DNA of 64,000 nt from Leptodactylus fallax. Lineage: Eukaryota > Chordata > Amphibia > Anura > Leptodactylidae. Position numbers and translations under genes: made by a program. Every line of letters starts with the position of its first letter. Positions within the stretch are counted from its first letter, which is position 1. Below the pieces are notes generated by a model. That model searched no databases. It saw only the letters and a list, made by a program, of their open reading frames with translations, and was not told where the DNA came from. The DNA is taken from positions 1,240,001-1,304,000 of the forward strand of contig CAMRHE010000461.1 in NCBI GenBank assembly GCA_947044405.1, written 5' to 3'. Below, in pieces: positions 1 through 11,917 of the stretch.

Positions 1-1240
1 CTGGGCAACACGGACTATGAACTCCCTCTAAAGGTTTTCTATGGGGTTGAGATCTGGAGACTGGCTAGGCCACTCCAGGACCTTGAAATGCTTCTTACGA
101 AGCCACTCCTTCGTTGCCCTGGCAGTGTGCTTGGGATCATTGTCATGCTGAAAGACCCAGCCACTTTTCATCTTCAATTCCCTTACTGATAGAAGGAGGT
201 TTGCACTCAAAATCTCACGATACATGACCCCATTCATTCTTTCATGTACACGGATCAATCGTCCAGGTCCCTTTGCAGAGAAACAGCCCCAAAGCATGAT
301 GTTGCCACCCCCATGCTTCACAGTAGGTATGGTGTTCTTTGGATGCAACTCAGCATTCACTCTCCTCCAAACACGACGAGTTGTGTTTCTACCAAACAGT
401 ACTTCTTTGGTTTCATCTGACCATATGACATTCTCCCAATACTCTTCTGGAACATCCAAATGCTCTCTGGCAAACTTCAGAAGGGCCCGGATATGTACTG
501 GCTTAAGCAGTGGGACACGTCTGGCACTGCAGGATCTGAGTCCCTGGCGGCGTAGTGTGTTACTGACGGTAGCCTTTGTTACGTTAGTCCCAACTTTCTG
601 CAAGTTATTCACTAGGTCCCCCCGTGTGGTTCTGGGATTTTTGCTCTCTGTTCTTGTGATCATTTTGACCCCACAGGGTGAGATCTTGCGTGGAGCCCCT
701 GATCGAGGGAGATTATCAGTGGTCTTGTATGTCTTCCATTTTCTAATTATTGCTCCCTCAGTTGATTTCTTCACACCAAGCTGCTTGCCTATTGCAAATT
801 CAGTCTTCCCAGCCTGGTGCAGGTCTGCAATTTTGTTTCTGGTGTCCTTCCACAGCTCTTTGGTCATCACCATAGTGGAATTTGGAGTGTGCGTGTTTGA
901 GGTTGTGGACAGATGTCTTTTATACTGATAACAATGTCAAACAGGTGCCATTACTACAGGTAATGAGTGGCGGACAGAGCAGCCTCTTAAAGAAGAAGTT
1001 ACAGGTCTGTGAGAGCCAGAAATCTTGCTTGTTTGTAGGTGACCAAATACTTATTTTCCACCATAATTTGCAAATAAATTCTTAAAAACATCAGACAATG
1101 TGATTTTCTAGATATGTTTTCTCATTTTGTCTCTCATAGTTGAGGTCTACCTATGATGTCAATTATAGGCCTCTCTCATCTTTTTAAGTGGGAGAACTTG
1201 CACAATTGGTGGCTAACTAAATACTTTTTTTTCCCCACTG
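1..1240 (-). mobile_element. Tc1-like transposon, copy 1, cut by the window edge
   Basis: This is the 5' part (in the transposase sense) of a cut-and-paste DNA transposon of the Tc1/mariner superfamily. Only its right end is in the window: about 200 bp of terminal inverted repeat finish at 1240 in the motif ccccactg, followed by TA, the usual Tc1 target duplication. The same sequence makes both ends of the complete copy at 10327-11917, so the two are one family. The left end lies outside the window. Confidence 0.93.
28..873 (-). pseudogene. Tc1 (DD34E) transposase, broken by a nonsense codon
   Basis: Transposase of the Tc1 family, which cuts its element out and pastes it at TA sites in the nucleus. 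The 281 readable residues start with a paired-type helix-turn-helix region (about 1-110, including the GRPR-like hook near 57-62, here RSGAPR) and continue into the DDE catalytic domain. The catalytic residues are visible: D153 in WSDETK, D244 in QHDNDPKHT and E279 in SPDLNPIEN, with 34 residues between the last two. Reading stops at a TAG (28-30) that replaces the tryptophan codon expected right after the ENL motif, so the last 60 or so residues are lost. The start ATG at 871-873 matches the start in the second copy. No other frame break is seen in this part. Confidence 0.92.
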
Positions 1241-1242
1241 TA

Positions 1243-1620
1243 TGTGTACTTATTATTGCTACTCTTGAATATTTTAATATTATAATAGCTTCAATCGGTA
1301 TTGAACCATTGAGAATGGAGACTATTTCATTTATTTATTCAACCTGTTTTATTTATTCATCCATTTATTTTCATTTTTATTTGTATATTTTGGATTAATA
1401 TCTGTGGATTTCATTGTAATTTGATATGTTTTGTTTTAGTGTGATACACTTGATAAAGGGGCATGTAAGTTCCCGAAATGTGTTATGTGTTTTTCTAACA
1501 TATTCTGGGAAATAAAATAATTCTGCTATCACTTCTGGATCTGCGCAGTCCGTGCAAATTGGTCCAAATGTCCATATTAGCACTATAAGGTCCACCTACC
1601 TCTTTTTATTGGCTGGGAGG
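1243..1620 (+). repeat. Probable Penelope-like element 3' end
   Basis: An AT-rich stretch (1243-1440) runs into a short motif, ttgataaagggg followed by cccgaaatg at 1449-1481, then a polyadenylation-like aaataaaataa near 1510. The pairing (TGA-AAGGGG, loop, CCCGAAA) is typical of the terminal repeats of Penelope-like retroelements, which often carry degenerate hammerhead ribozymes. A similar motif occurs on the minus strand near 56.2 kb. No coding sequence is seen. The family call is inferred from the motif only. Confidence 0.4.
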
Positions 1621-2675
1621 ATGTCAGGTGTTGCTACTATGTCTCAGTGACTCACAGACAGTATCTAGGTCATTGAAGGCGACCATTTTCTTGTAACGCG
1701 CCCATTTTTGTTTGTCTGATGCAAATCACCATTTGTTCAGTTCCATTAAAAACCAAACAATTTGGAATATTTGAATCAAATCTGGTTCATTACAACCGAT
1801 TCGCCCATCCCTAATTACTACCTTTGAAAAGAAAAAAAAATTGGGACAAAACAATAAATTATTGCGAAAAATGTATTTCTTAATTTTCACAGCCTACTTC
1901 TAATAAATTGTGTGAAACCTCTAGAGGCTTGTAGTTCAAAATAGGGTGCTTTGACGTATGTTTGTTTTTTATATTTTGTCACCTCTGCTGCAACATTGGC
2001 ATGCTGCAACAGTAACATGATGCCTTAAAAAAATCCTAATGCATCAATAAAGACTCCAAACATCATAAGGTGCTCCTTCATTTCTGTGGATTGTGCTTGA
2101 GCTAAAAAGGTCCACATATGAGATATTTCTAAAACCTGTAGAACCAGGGTAATAAGCAAATATGAAAAAATGCAACAACACTCTGCTAGTGCCAAGAGTT
2201 TTACAGCTATGACAACTGTATATAAATACATGAAAATTACTTTCATCTGCCAGCAACAATGCACCATCTTTAAAGGGAACCTGCATTACAAAGACTCGCC
2301 TGTGTCTGGGCTTTGGTCTTCGACTCATCTGTGATGCTTTGCACCAAGTTTCACGGCGTCATAATAATTTCCCTTGTGGTTCTATCTGAACAAGTTCAGA
2401 CCGAACCAAACTGAGGGTTCTCTTTGTCCAAACACAGGACAAAACAAATCTTCTGTAAAATCTGTAACCACCAAGCATGTTGTACCACTACTGTATGTAG
2501 AAACAGATCAAATTATTTCTTTTTAACTTACTTGGTCTGCAACTCTTTCTTCAAATAAGAACCACACAAACATGTTAGAATTCAGTCTCTATTTATCTGT
2601 AGGTAATTTGTTTTCTTTTTTATAACTTAAATTTTTGACTTTCAAGAGTATATAAAATACAACATCACACAGGGT
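1621..2675. other. Non-coding AT-rich stretch, nothing recognised
   Basis: No open frame with recognisable similarity, no inverted repeat and no target duplication were found. Short open frames on the minus strand (2025-2328) have no known motif and look like chance. Confidence 0.6.
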
Positions 2676-3000
2676 TTAAAACAGAAAAACATTAGGTGGA
2701 TCATGGGTATCTAACGTTAACGAAAGGAGTGCCATTTCAGGACCCGATGGTATCAGAATCCTCGTGATTTTCAAAATAATGGAATATACTTTGTCCCAAA
2801 ATTTGCCATATAAGTGTATACTCCCACCAAATATGGAGCAAAGATCCCACTTCAATTTTGCATCGCCAGCATTTGTTAGTGGAGTCTGGGCTTTAGAGAT
2901 TCTAAGGGGTGTAAAATACCACTGATAGAGAAACTTTCTGGATACCTCTAAGTGAGCAAAGCATTTATAATACCACTGGGGCACCGAGAACACAAACTTT
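2676..3000 (-). pseudogene. L1-clade LINE ORF2, C-terminal fragment
   Basis: About 105 readable residues resemble the C-terminal part of L1 ORF2: a block like KFLYQWYFTPLRIS, then a decayed cysteine-knuckle region, then FGGSIHLYGKFWDKVY, which lines up with the LLHIWW..FWKQIY block of the LINE copy at 20.2 kb. The cysteines expected in the knuckle are mostly gone. No 3' tail or target duplication was found. It is an old, short, 5'-truncated relic. Confidence 0.65.
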
Positions 3001-5700
3001 CATTGTTCGTCTGTATAGTTATTGGCTAAATCTCTTTCCTAATGTATTTGGGAAGGAAGGCGAGAATCCTATCTTAGAGTTATCATAGCCATATATGTCC
3101 TTGAAATCCCTACTACAGCCAACTTTTGTGGCTACCTTCGGTTTCCAACATACAATGGATAATTTTGTCAGTTTATGGCCGGGGCCCAAAAAAAGTGGCG
3201 TTTTACAGTCACTGCAAGTTGGATGGGATTCTAGTGAACCCCATCTACACCTGGCGAAAAAATATGTGATGCAAACACACTGCGATTTCCAAAACTGTTG
3301 CAAAATGGTTTTGTAAATTGCAGTATGTCAATTATACCTATGGAAATGCCGTCGAATTCCCTGTAGGTTTAATGGAAGCAGAAAGTGCTGCGGGAAAAAA
3401 CGTGATGCGTTGCCGCCACAGTTTTTCCCGCATCGCTATTTTGTTGTGGCCTGATACGTGGGGCTTTAGCCTAAGAGGGCTTTTCTTGTTTTTCTGCCGG
3501 GTCATGACAGTAGCTGCCGCCAGAGTGCAAGAGAAAGTTTATGCAGGTGAATAGAGGCAATAGCCGCTTTGTGCCGCGATATAGCTGAGATTACAGAGGA
3601 GCAGCTTTTCTACACAGCTACATAGGTAATGAATAATTAAAATAGACCTCATAAATACAAGGTTGACTTTTATGGTACAAATGATCCATTTAGCACAACA
3701 GCAAGATCCTAGTGAGATGTTTACAGCTCCATATTTTCTTTAGCTATATTTGATTTTAGTACTTAAAATGCTTGTCAGTACAAACACACCTTTATTATAT
3801 GCACATAAATAGCAAATGTAAGGTTGTCCATAAGAGTTCTAAAATATTTTTTTTATATTGAGGCACCAGTAAGAAACTGCTTGATACTCAGCTGCTCCTT
3901 AGCAACTGGCTGCATCTTCATTAGGAGCAGTATCTAATTTGCACAACATCATGGAAATCTATGACGTTAACATGCAAATTAGTCACAGTGTATGAGAGCA
4001 CTGTAGCACAGGGAACCTCAGTGAAAATGGAGAATTCTTTTAATATGTGTTTTAGTTTTGTATATTAAGCAAACATATTATGCTGAATATCATAGAGGTA
4101 AGCCAAACAGCATGTATTTTTGGCACTAACACATGCCTTACTCTGCATATCCATACTTGTTTAGCTGTTGAATTCAAATTTCTCAGAGGAAACAAATCAC
4201 AGTAATTATTCCCAGTTGGCATCAAGCTTACAAGCTGACTGGACAAAGCACATTAAAAATAAAACTGAGCTAAGTCTCTAAATGTACAGTATGTAAACGT
4301 GTTTATTTGTTCTATAGAATATGTACATTGATATAGAAAGAAAGATAGAGAGAATGCAAAGATAAATCAAAGGGACATTGTAGTTTATTTATGATTGAGG
4401 TGTCCTTATGTGGTTATCACTTACCCACCATACATCATTGCCTACTCATGTGATATAGTAAATACCATCATATGTAAGAACAGATTTGTGGATTATTATG
4501 ATTTAATTATCCCCAGTCCAATTGCTCTGGGGGGGTATATTTCAACAGGGTGGTATATAAAAAGAGATGTGAACATGGATTGCATGGTAATATTTCATAT
4601 TAATTCATGAAACTTTAATAAACATCTTGAGGAACATTCATATTTTGGAGTCAAGTTTTTTATATTATTCTATCAATGATGTTTATAAATTGGTACTGAA
4701 GACCCAGACCTCACTTTGGTAATGCTCATACTTATGCATTAATAAATTATTTAAATCCTAAGTATTAGTGTAATAATATGTGTTAATGTATAAACCATTT
4801 TGCAAAGACCTTTATAAGGCTAAGGCCCCACGTAGCGAGCCACAGATGGGAGTTGCCAGAACCCCATCCACTTTGCAGATACTGTCAAGTTCTGAGGCCA
4901 AATCATGGCGTTTTGCACAACATGTGGCCCCATCTTTAGAGTGGTAGTAGAGAAATAGTTGGCTAGAAGAGTTAAGAAAATGTGCAAATAACATTGAGAC
5001 ACATGTACATCTTCTTAAACTTTGGAACATGCACACTTGAGTAAATACAGGTCACTCCAAAGCTTGCATATAGTCTTAGGTTGTGGGTACAGTCTCGTCT
5101 AATAATGTTTCTGATATGCTAGAAAGGAAAATACAAATTTGTGTTATAATGATCATTTATTCTACTCATGTCATTGTTCATAGTTACGTGTAGTGTGAAC
5201 ACATTGACCAGCTTCCACAGACCCAGAAATTCAGTCTATAATAGTTCCTATCAGACCAGGTGTGTCTCAGAAACACTGGGGCATGATGTTCAAAGATCAC
5301 AGAATCCAGATGCAGGTAGAAAAGAGGAGGCAGATGAGCGCTGGACCAGAATAAATGTAGTCTTTAATCCAGTTGAATAAAACACACACACACACGTGCT
5401 TCATACCACGGTTCCGAGGCTAGCAGCTGCTTTACAAGGTCCCAATGAAGATAATCTGATTCTACATGCCTACTAAGTTGTTGAGAGCTGATCACAACCA
5501 ACCAAGGTGAGCAATTTGTATCAGTGTTCTGATATTTATCATCCTTTGGTTTTACACTATTAGTGCTCTGCGCTGTTTTTTTTACATTTCTTTCTACACA
5601 AAGATCACAGAAGTCATCCACCACTGTTCAGGTCCATACACATGCAGCATCCCAGAGTGACATTGCTTAAAATGTCTTTTGTCTTATGTGACTATGGCTG
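3001..5700. other. Non-coding stretch with one short fold-back
   Basis: No gene is seen. At 3385-3440 a short inverted repeat (gcgggaaaaa against tttttcccgc) surrounds a GC-richer core and looks like a MITE remnant. A short CA run lies at 5382-5394. Minus-strand frames at 4812-5036 and 5364-5624 have no recognisable motif. The rest is AT-rich and unassigned. Confidence 0.55.
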
Positions 5701-6636
5701 CAGTGGCGTAACTAAGGTCTTGTGGGCCCCAGTGTAAACTTTTAGCCGGGGCCCCCTACCTCCTCCCTAGAGTGAAATCTTGATAGTGACGGTTACGGGT
5801 GCTGCAGCGATATCTCAGATACTTGAAAGAGATACAGCTTTAGTACCCACAACTGCAGTTATCAAGAATACGGTGAGTGAGCAGCACAGCGCCTGGCATG
5901 TAAACAATATTGGGACAGTATAATATGCGCCACAGTGGCCCCCACACAGTATTATATGCTCACAGTGGCCCCCACTCAGTATTATATGCTCACAGTAGCC
6001 CCCACACAGTATTATAAGCCCACAGTGGCCCCGACACACTATTAGGTGCTCCACAGTGACCCCCCCCCCAAAGCCGGTGCTATTATTATACTCTGGGGTC
6101 TCCTCAGACCCCAGAATATAATTAGTAGAGGCCCAGGAGAAGTGATTAAAAATAACAAACACTTATACTCACCTGGTCTTACCTCTCCGGGGCATCCTTG
6201 CTCTGTCCTTCTATCTTTCCCATCTTCCTTGGTCCCTTGGTCCCCACATCCCGTGCCCCTGTGACCGCTGGGGCCTGTGATTGGACCCCAGCAGTCATGT
6301 GAGGTGCGATGATGTCATTACGCTGGTGCGGCCCATGTGACCGCTGGAGCCTAATCACAGGCCCCAGCAGTGAAGCCGGAAAAGCGTCGGAGAGGATGCT
6401 GAGCACAGTGAGCCCAGAACAGGTGAGTAGAAGTATTTTTTTTTTATTTTTTTGTCACCTCCCCTGGGCTGGTATCTAATAGAAAGGGGCCCGGCCCTTT
6501 CCATTACCAATAGTTATAGCGATCGGTGAACCAGGCTTTCCCCGACCACTATCATGGTAGTCTGGGGCCCCGGCCATTTCCAGCTGGCCGCAGGCCCCGT
6601 ACCCCTCCAGGCCCGGTCGTGATTGTTACTCCACTG
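5701..6636. mobile_element. Non-autonomous hAT-like element with fold-back core
   Basis: It starts cagtggcgtaactaagg and ends gttactccactg, an imperfect terminal inverted repeat. The flanking 8-mers tatggctg and tctggttg match at six of eight bases, consistent with an old 8-bp hAT duplication. Inside are tandem units of the type cacagtggcccccac with agtattatatgct (5930-6050), then a fold-back core (about 6120-6480) whose arms carry ctcacctgg on the left and caggtgagt on the right. No transposase is encoded. The same tandem unit and core recur in other elements of the window. Confidence 0.75.
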
Positions 6637-7204
6637 TCTGGTTGTAAATATGTGTATTTTGTATGTATTTTGTATTTGCAGCTTCACTTTTGTGTTCTCC
6701 CCTTTGTTTTTTCCCTACTGTTTGCTACCCCTTTACCTTCTTAAGGCTTGGTACAGCCCTGGCCAATCACAGGCCATTGGGCGGTGTTTGGAGAGTCTAA
6801 GTCTCAGGAGAACCGTTGGTGCCAACACTCAGTGCAAACTACTAACTCTAACAACTGTGCTCTTAAGTGCTCTCATCAACTCCTGAGGAAGAGGAGAATC
6901 ACAGCCCAAGTCTGTTAATAGACAGTCCTAATGACAGGGAAGAGTCAACTGTCTACCCATCGGACCCTGTGCCTAGGAGGAGGATAGAAGTTCTGCTTCT
7001 CAAGAAGCATCCTTAATGGGGGCCCAAGGGACTTCTTTATATTTAGTCCCCAGATCAATACACTTGAAAAGGCTAAGTTTATCATTAAGTTGGAGTGGAG
7101 TAAGAGGCATCCCATCACCCTCACAGTCTGGGAATCCATTCATCCCAAGCTTGGATGTAGCCAACAACTTGGAGACTACTACACCCATTGGGAAGCTGCA
7201 TCAA
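6637..7204. other. Unassigned stretch between two elements
   Basis: No coding motif, inverted repeat or duplication was recognised in about 570 bp. Open frames in 6623-7207 have no known motif. Confidence 0.5.
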
Positions 7205-7720
7205 TAATATAATAATAATAGTCCTTTAATAGTCCCACAATGGGGAAATTCAGTGTGTTACAGCAGCAAAGATAAGCAGATACAAATACAAATACAACAT
7301 GTACAGGAATGTTCCAAGGTAAGAGGCATTACTTTGATAGCCGACAGACAGATAGGAAGTAGCGGGGGGGGGGGGGATTTAACAGGCAGAGGGATGCTTC
7401 AGTTCTCTGTGTGTAATGATCTCTGCTTAGGTCGGTGTTGGTTGTACAGCCTAACCGAGGTGGGGAGGAAAGACTTCCGATAGGGTGGAGCAGTCGGTCA
7501 CTGACAGTACTGCTCAGCGTGATCACAGTCTCATGCATGGGATGGGACTTCTTCTTATGCATGGAGCTCACCACGGACAGTATCCTTCTGTCATCCACCG
7601 CCTGCACTGGGTCCAGGGGGCTCCCCAGGACAGAGCTGGCCCTTCTAATCAGCTTGTCAAGTTTATTTCACTTTCACTTCAGTTCACTGTTAAGAGTTAC
7701 CTGGTTCTTACATTAAAGTT
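7205..7720 (-). pseudogene. Rex1/Babar-like LINE, 3' end of ORF2 and tail
   Basis: On the minus strand the readable protein has LDPVQAVDDRRIL, then a block with HPMHET and SDRLLHP, then (after a frame change) YRKSFLPTSVRLYN. These are the last conserved blocks of Rex1/Babar LINE ORF2, known mainly from fish and amphibians. Downstream lies the typical 3' end: ccattgtgggactattaaag followed by a short ATT repeat at about 7205-7225. Only the extreme C-terminus survives, so the copy is heavily 5'-truncated. A related tail stands at 54886-54955 on the plus strand. Confidence 0.75.
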
Positions 7721-8663
7721 CACCATGGTTAAACTATACCACAGCCTCCAGAGTTGTTCCTGCTCTTTACATCAGGGCCCTTCCGAACACCACCACAAGG
7801 TTTAGGGTCAGAGAGGATCCCTCTCCAACTGGAAGAGCCCGGGGGGAACAACTACCACCACCATCAGGTACCACGCAGGCCCCCCTTGTCAGTGCTTGGA
7901 CTAGGAGTTGGGCTGGAGGAGTTCGCTTGAGTATATTCAGCCTACCATGTGATATCGGCACTGTCACTACTATTCCTATCCTCCGGTTCCCTCCATCTGA
8001 ATTGCGGTACACAGTAAAAATGGGCTGGCATGTTTTGGATTATAACAGCCCTTACTCATAGCCATAGACAGTAATGACTAATTGCATATGGTTTAGTGTA
8101 GTCTGAAACCAGAGATTCAAATTTTTAACAGGCTTTGGAGTCCAGGGAGGAAGGGATGAAGGGTTCTAGATAGTGTGTTGGGGGATTTGGTGTATATACA
8201 GTAGATCGTTGGAAAAATCGGAGGCAGTCACATCCCTTTTCAGAAAAGCCACACCCTTTTAGAAAAGCCATGCCCCCTTTTGGTGACATGCATGCATGAT
8301 GTGCCAGCCCAGTCCTTTTTTGTGAAGACACTGGCCCAGGCCACATGGTGACATGCCCAGGTCAATTATAATAATTCCCAGGAATACAGTATTATTAGCT
8401 GATATTCTTCCTGAACAGAAAACAACATACAATATAATGAGGCTGATATCACCAATGATACCACTATACAAAACCCAAATTATTGGTATACCATGACCAT
8501 TACATAGTAAATGAAAATTACCTCCATACTAATATTGAATAAAAAACACTATATAAAGAACAATATTAGCCTGAAGCTGATTTTGGAATTTTTTTTTATT
8601 TTGCCTAGAACACAGGGTTCTGTTTCCTAAAACCTTTAGCAATTTTGAAGAGTTTTATATATA
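7721..8663. other. Unassigned stretch
   Basis: No gene or recognisable repeat boundary was found. A GC-richer part at 7800-7990 and an AT-rich part after 8350 differ in base content but show no motif. Confidence 0.5.
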
Positions 8664-8893
8664 CAGTGTCCATATTAGGACATCCTCAGATATCAGAGTC
8701 AAACATCAGATTAATAGCAGTTTACAACAGTGATACCTGACTTTGATACCTTACTCTGATACCTGACTTTGATACCTGACTTTGATTCTGACACCTGACT
8801 TTGATACCTGACTTTGATTCTGATACCTGTTGTAAACTGCTATTAATCTGATATTTGACTCTGATATCAGAGGATGTCCTAATATGGACACTG
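8664..8893. repeat. 230-bp hairpin MITE with tandem-repeat loop
   Basis: Two arms of about 70 bp (8664-8733 and 8824-8893) are near-perfect reverse complements, starting cagtgtccatattagg and ending cctaatatggacactg. TA precedes the left arm, suggesting a mariner-type MITE. The loop consists of five or six units of about 16 bp around gatacctgacttt. The flanks are TATA-rich. As RNA or single-stranded DNA it would form a long stable hairpin. No protein is encoded. Confidence 0.85.
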
Positions 8894-9235
8894 TTATATA
8901 TATATATATGCTGTCACTAAAAGAAAAGTAATGGGTGAGAATGAATTTTGTGAGTTTCACCACAGTTTCAGCGTTCATACCTTGCTTTTCCATGAAAACC
9001 TGTCAGGCTTTTAAACCATCATGGTGTAGGATGTTTCCTTTCTGTGGGGATTAGAAAGGATACTTCAAATCCCAGAGATACAGGAGGGTCTGGGAGTATG
9101 AACTCATGACAATCTTTGCCAAACTCAGAAAAGGGATGGAAGTGTCTCATTGATTTATGTCATTCTGTATCACTGTCTTCAGATCTGGTGTGGGCATCAC
9201 AACCAGGGGCCAAATCTCAATACGGAGTAAAAAAA
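8894..9235. other. Unassigned stretch
   Basis: About 340 bp with no gene, inverted repeat or recognised element. Confidence 0.5.
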
Positions 9236-10324
9236 CTTTCACAATCTTTATTAAAGATGATCGAACCTCTCAAGATTAATTTCATTTTGAGTTTGGGTGG
9301 CTCGGGTCCATGATTTGCTTTGGGTCGAACAAGTTTGGTATGAACCACACCTTAAAATGGCTTAAAAGCTTAGTGTAGAACACTCTCAGGGCTTCTAGGA
9401 ACCTATCTATCCAATTTCTAAGGCAAACACAGCTGAAGTTATGTCAAATTAAAAGTTACATTTATGTCTATGGAAAAACAGAGGGTAAGCAATGGATACA
9501 ACCATGCACTGCATTGACACTCGTTTTTAAGAATTTTATCATTTAAAAGGCTCCAAACATTACCCCTTTATTGGGGAAAGGTGCTTGCCATGTGTTTTTG
9601 GTAGAAAAATCAGCCTGTTTTGATGACTTGTAAGAGTACAGGCTTGTTATTTGCACGACAAATTTGTGGCTGTGAGCCTAGTTGAAAAGTGATGAAGAAG
9701 TGACTTTTAAAAAAAACCCACCAAAATTGTCCCTTTATGAGAGCAGAATGCCGCACCAACATTGCATTGGTATTGGAAGAAGCAATGGTGGGGTTGTTTA
9801 TTTATTTTCTTTTATTATGCCAACAGAGGCAGTAGCACGTGGCACTTCCAGCTATAGAATTTGAAGAAAAATTTGTGGCACACTTTCAGCGTGCCTGCCA
9901 CTTGAAAAGTAAAGAATTGACTTCATAAAAAAGTCACCAAAATTGTTCTTTTAATGGAGCAAATGCAGCACCAATGAGTGAAAATTAGAAGATTGGAAGA
10001 AAAATTTGGGGCAAATTATTAATGTGCCTGGCCTGCCAGCTGAAAAAACTAGAATACCTTCTGAAATAGAAATAATTCTGGCCCTGGAATCACTTGGAAG
10101 GCAGAAAATAACCTGGATTATCCTGTCAGTTATCCCTGAATGGGATGGGAGCAAATGCCACATCAACATCATGTTGGCAGAGTGACAATTTACAGCCTGG
10201 ACTAGCTGCTGAAAAAGCTGGACTATCTTCCAAATTGATCATCATGAGTGAGGTAGAAATTGCTTTTGTTCTCACAAACCAGTTATCCACTCCATTGTGT
10301 CTGTGGTTTGCTGCTTGTAGTAAC
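9236..10324 (+). repeat. Dispersed repeat family R1, left part
   Basis: This stretch matches 49327-49934 and 53341-53930. All begin with a block like gaacctctcaagatt and a ggtggctcgg motif, and share tagtgtagaacactct and ctatctatccaatttct further on. No long open frame runs through any copy. The copy here is interrupted by the Tc1 element at 10327 and seems to resume at 11918. The class is unknown. Confidence 0.7.
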
Positions 10325-10326
10325 TA

Positions 10327-11917
10327 CAGTGGGGAAAAAAAGTATTTAGTCAGCCACCAATTGTGCAAGTTCTCCCTCTTAAAAAGATGAGAGAGGCCTG
10401 TAATTGACATCATAGGTAGACATCAACTATGAGAAACAAAATGAGAAAACAAATCCAGAAAATCACATTGTCTGATTTTTAAAGAATTTATTTGCAAATT
10501 ATGGTGGAAAATAAGTATTTGGTCAATAACAAAAGTTCATCTCAATACTTTGTTATATATCCTTTGTTAGCAATGACAGAGGTCAAACGTTTTCTGTAAG
10601 TCTTCACAAGGTTGGCACACACTGTTGCTGGTATGTTGGCCCATTCTTCCATGCAGATCTCCTCTAGAGCAGAGATGCTTTGGGGCTGTCGTTGGGCAAC
10701 ACAGACTTTCAACTCCCTCCAAAGTTTTTCTATGGGGTTGAGATCTGGAGACTGGATAGGCCACTCCAGGACCTTAAAATGCTTCTTACGAAGCCACTCC
10801 TTCATTGCCCTGGTGGTGTGCTTGGGATCATTGTCATGCTGAAAGTCCCAGCCACATTTCATCTTCAATGCCCTTGCTGATGGAAGGAGGTTTGCACTCA
10901 AAATCTCACGATACATGGCCCCATGTATTCTTTCAGTCGTCCTGGTCCCTTTGCAGAGAAACAGCCCCAAAGCATGATGTTGCCACCCCCATGCCTCACA
11001 GTAGGTATGGTTTTCTTTGGATGCAATTCAGCATTCACTCTCCTCTAAACACGATGAGTTGTGTTTCTACCAAACAGTTCTACTTTGGTTTCATCTGACC
11101 ATATGACATTCTCCCAATACTCTTCTGGAACATCCAAATGCTCTCTAGAATACTTCAGATGGGCCTGGATATGTACTGGCTTAAGCAGGGGGACATATCT
11201 GGCACTGCAGGATCTGAGTCCCTGGTGGTGTAGTGTGTTACTGAGGGTAGCCTTTGTTACGTTAGTCCCAGCTTTCTGCAGGTCATTCACTAGGTCCCCC
11301 CCGTGTGGTTCTGGAATTTTTGCTCACCATTCTTGTGATCATTTTGACCCCACAGGGTGAGATCTTGCGTGGAGCCCCTGATCGAGGGAGATTATCAATG
11401 TTCTTGTATGTCTTCCATTTTCTAATTATTGCTCCCACAGTTGATTTCTTCACACCAAGCTGCTTGCCTATTGCAGATTCAGTCTTCCCAGCCTGATGCA
11501 GGTCTACAATTTTGTTTCTGGTGTCCTTCCACAGCTCTTTGGTCTTCACCATAGTAGAGTTTGGAGTGTGACTGTTTGAAGTTGTGGACAGGTGTCTTTC
11601 ATACTGATAACAATTTCAAACAGGTGCCATTACTACAGGTAATAAGTGGAGGACAGAGGAGCCTCTTAAAGAAGAAGTTACAGGTCTGTGAGAGCCAGAA
11701 ATCTTGCTTGTTTGTAGGTGACCAAATACTTATTTTCCACCATAATTTGCAAATAAATTCTTAAAAAATCAGACAATGTGATTTTCTAGATATGTTTTCT
11801 CATTTTGTCTCTCATAGTTGAGGTCTACCTATGATGGAAATTACAGGCCTCTCTCATCTTTTTAAGTGGGAGAACTTGCACAATTGGTGGCTGACTAAAT
11901 ACTTTTTTTCCCCACTG
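10327..11917 (-). mobile_element. Tc1-like transposon, copy 2, complete but decayed
   Basis: A full-length 1,591-bp element bounded by inverted repeats of about 200 bp (10327-10525 and 11718-11917), starting cagtggggaaaaaaagta and ending ttttccccactg. TA stands directly outside both ends (10325-10326 and 11918-11919), as expected for Tc1/mariner. It belongs to the same family as copy 1. The two repeats are close but not identical, and the transposase inside is broken in several places, so the copy can move only if transposase is supplied from elsewhere. Confidence 0.95.
10542..11552 (-). pseudogene. Tc1 (DD34E) transposase, multiply broken
   Basis: The transposase starts at 11552 ([13 protein letters not shown]) and ends at 10542 (NKGYITKY). 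It is readable in three pieces. Near 11298 one extra C in a C-run shifts the frame after the helix-turn-helix region. At 11045-11047 a tryptophan codon has become TAG in the block equivalent to [10 protein letters not shown] of copy 1. Around 10935 a deletion of about 11 bp shifts the frame again. The catalytic blocks [15 protein letters not shown] and SPDLNPIE are all present with DD34E spacing. This copy keeps the C-terminal 60 residues that copy 1 has lost, so the two show what the full protein looked like (about 340 residues). Confidence 0.93.

Noticed and set aside
224..928. 234-codon open frame on the plus strand
   Set aside because: It lies opposite the Tc1 transposase and has no motif of its own; the copy at 11061-11360 has the same shadow.
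3019..3303. 94-codon minus-strand frame with several cysteines next to the L1 fragment
   Set aside because: It does not match any L1 ORF2 block that should precede the C-terminus.
8734..8826. Regular short repeats that might suggest a CRISPR array
   Set aside because: Units are directly tandem without spacers and lie in a MITE loop; the DNA is eukaryotic.
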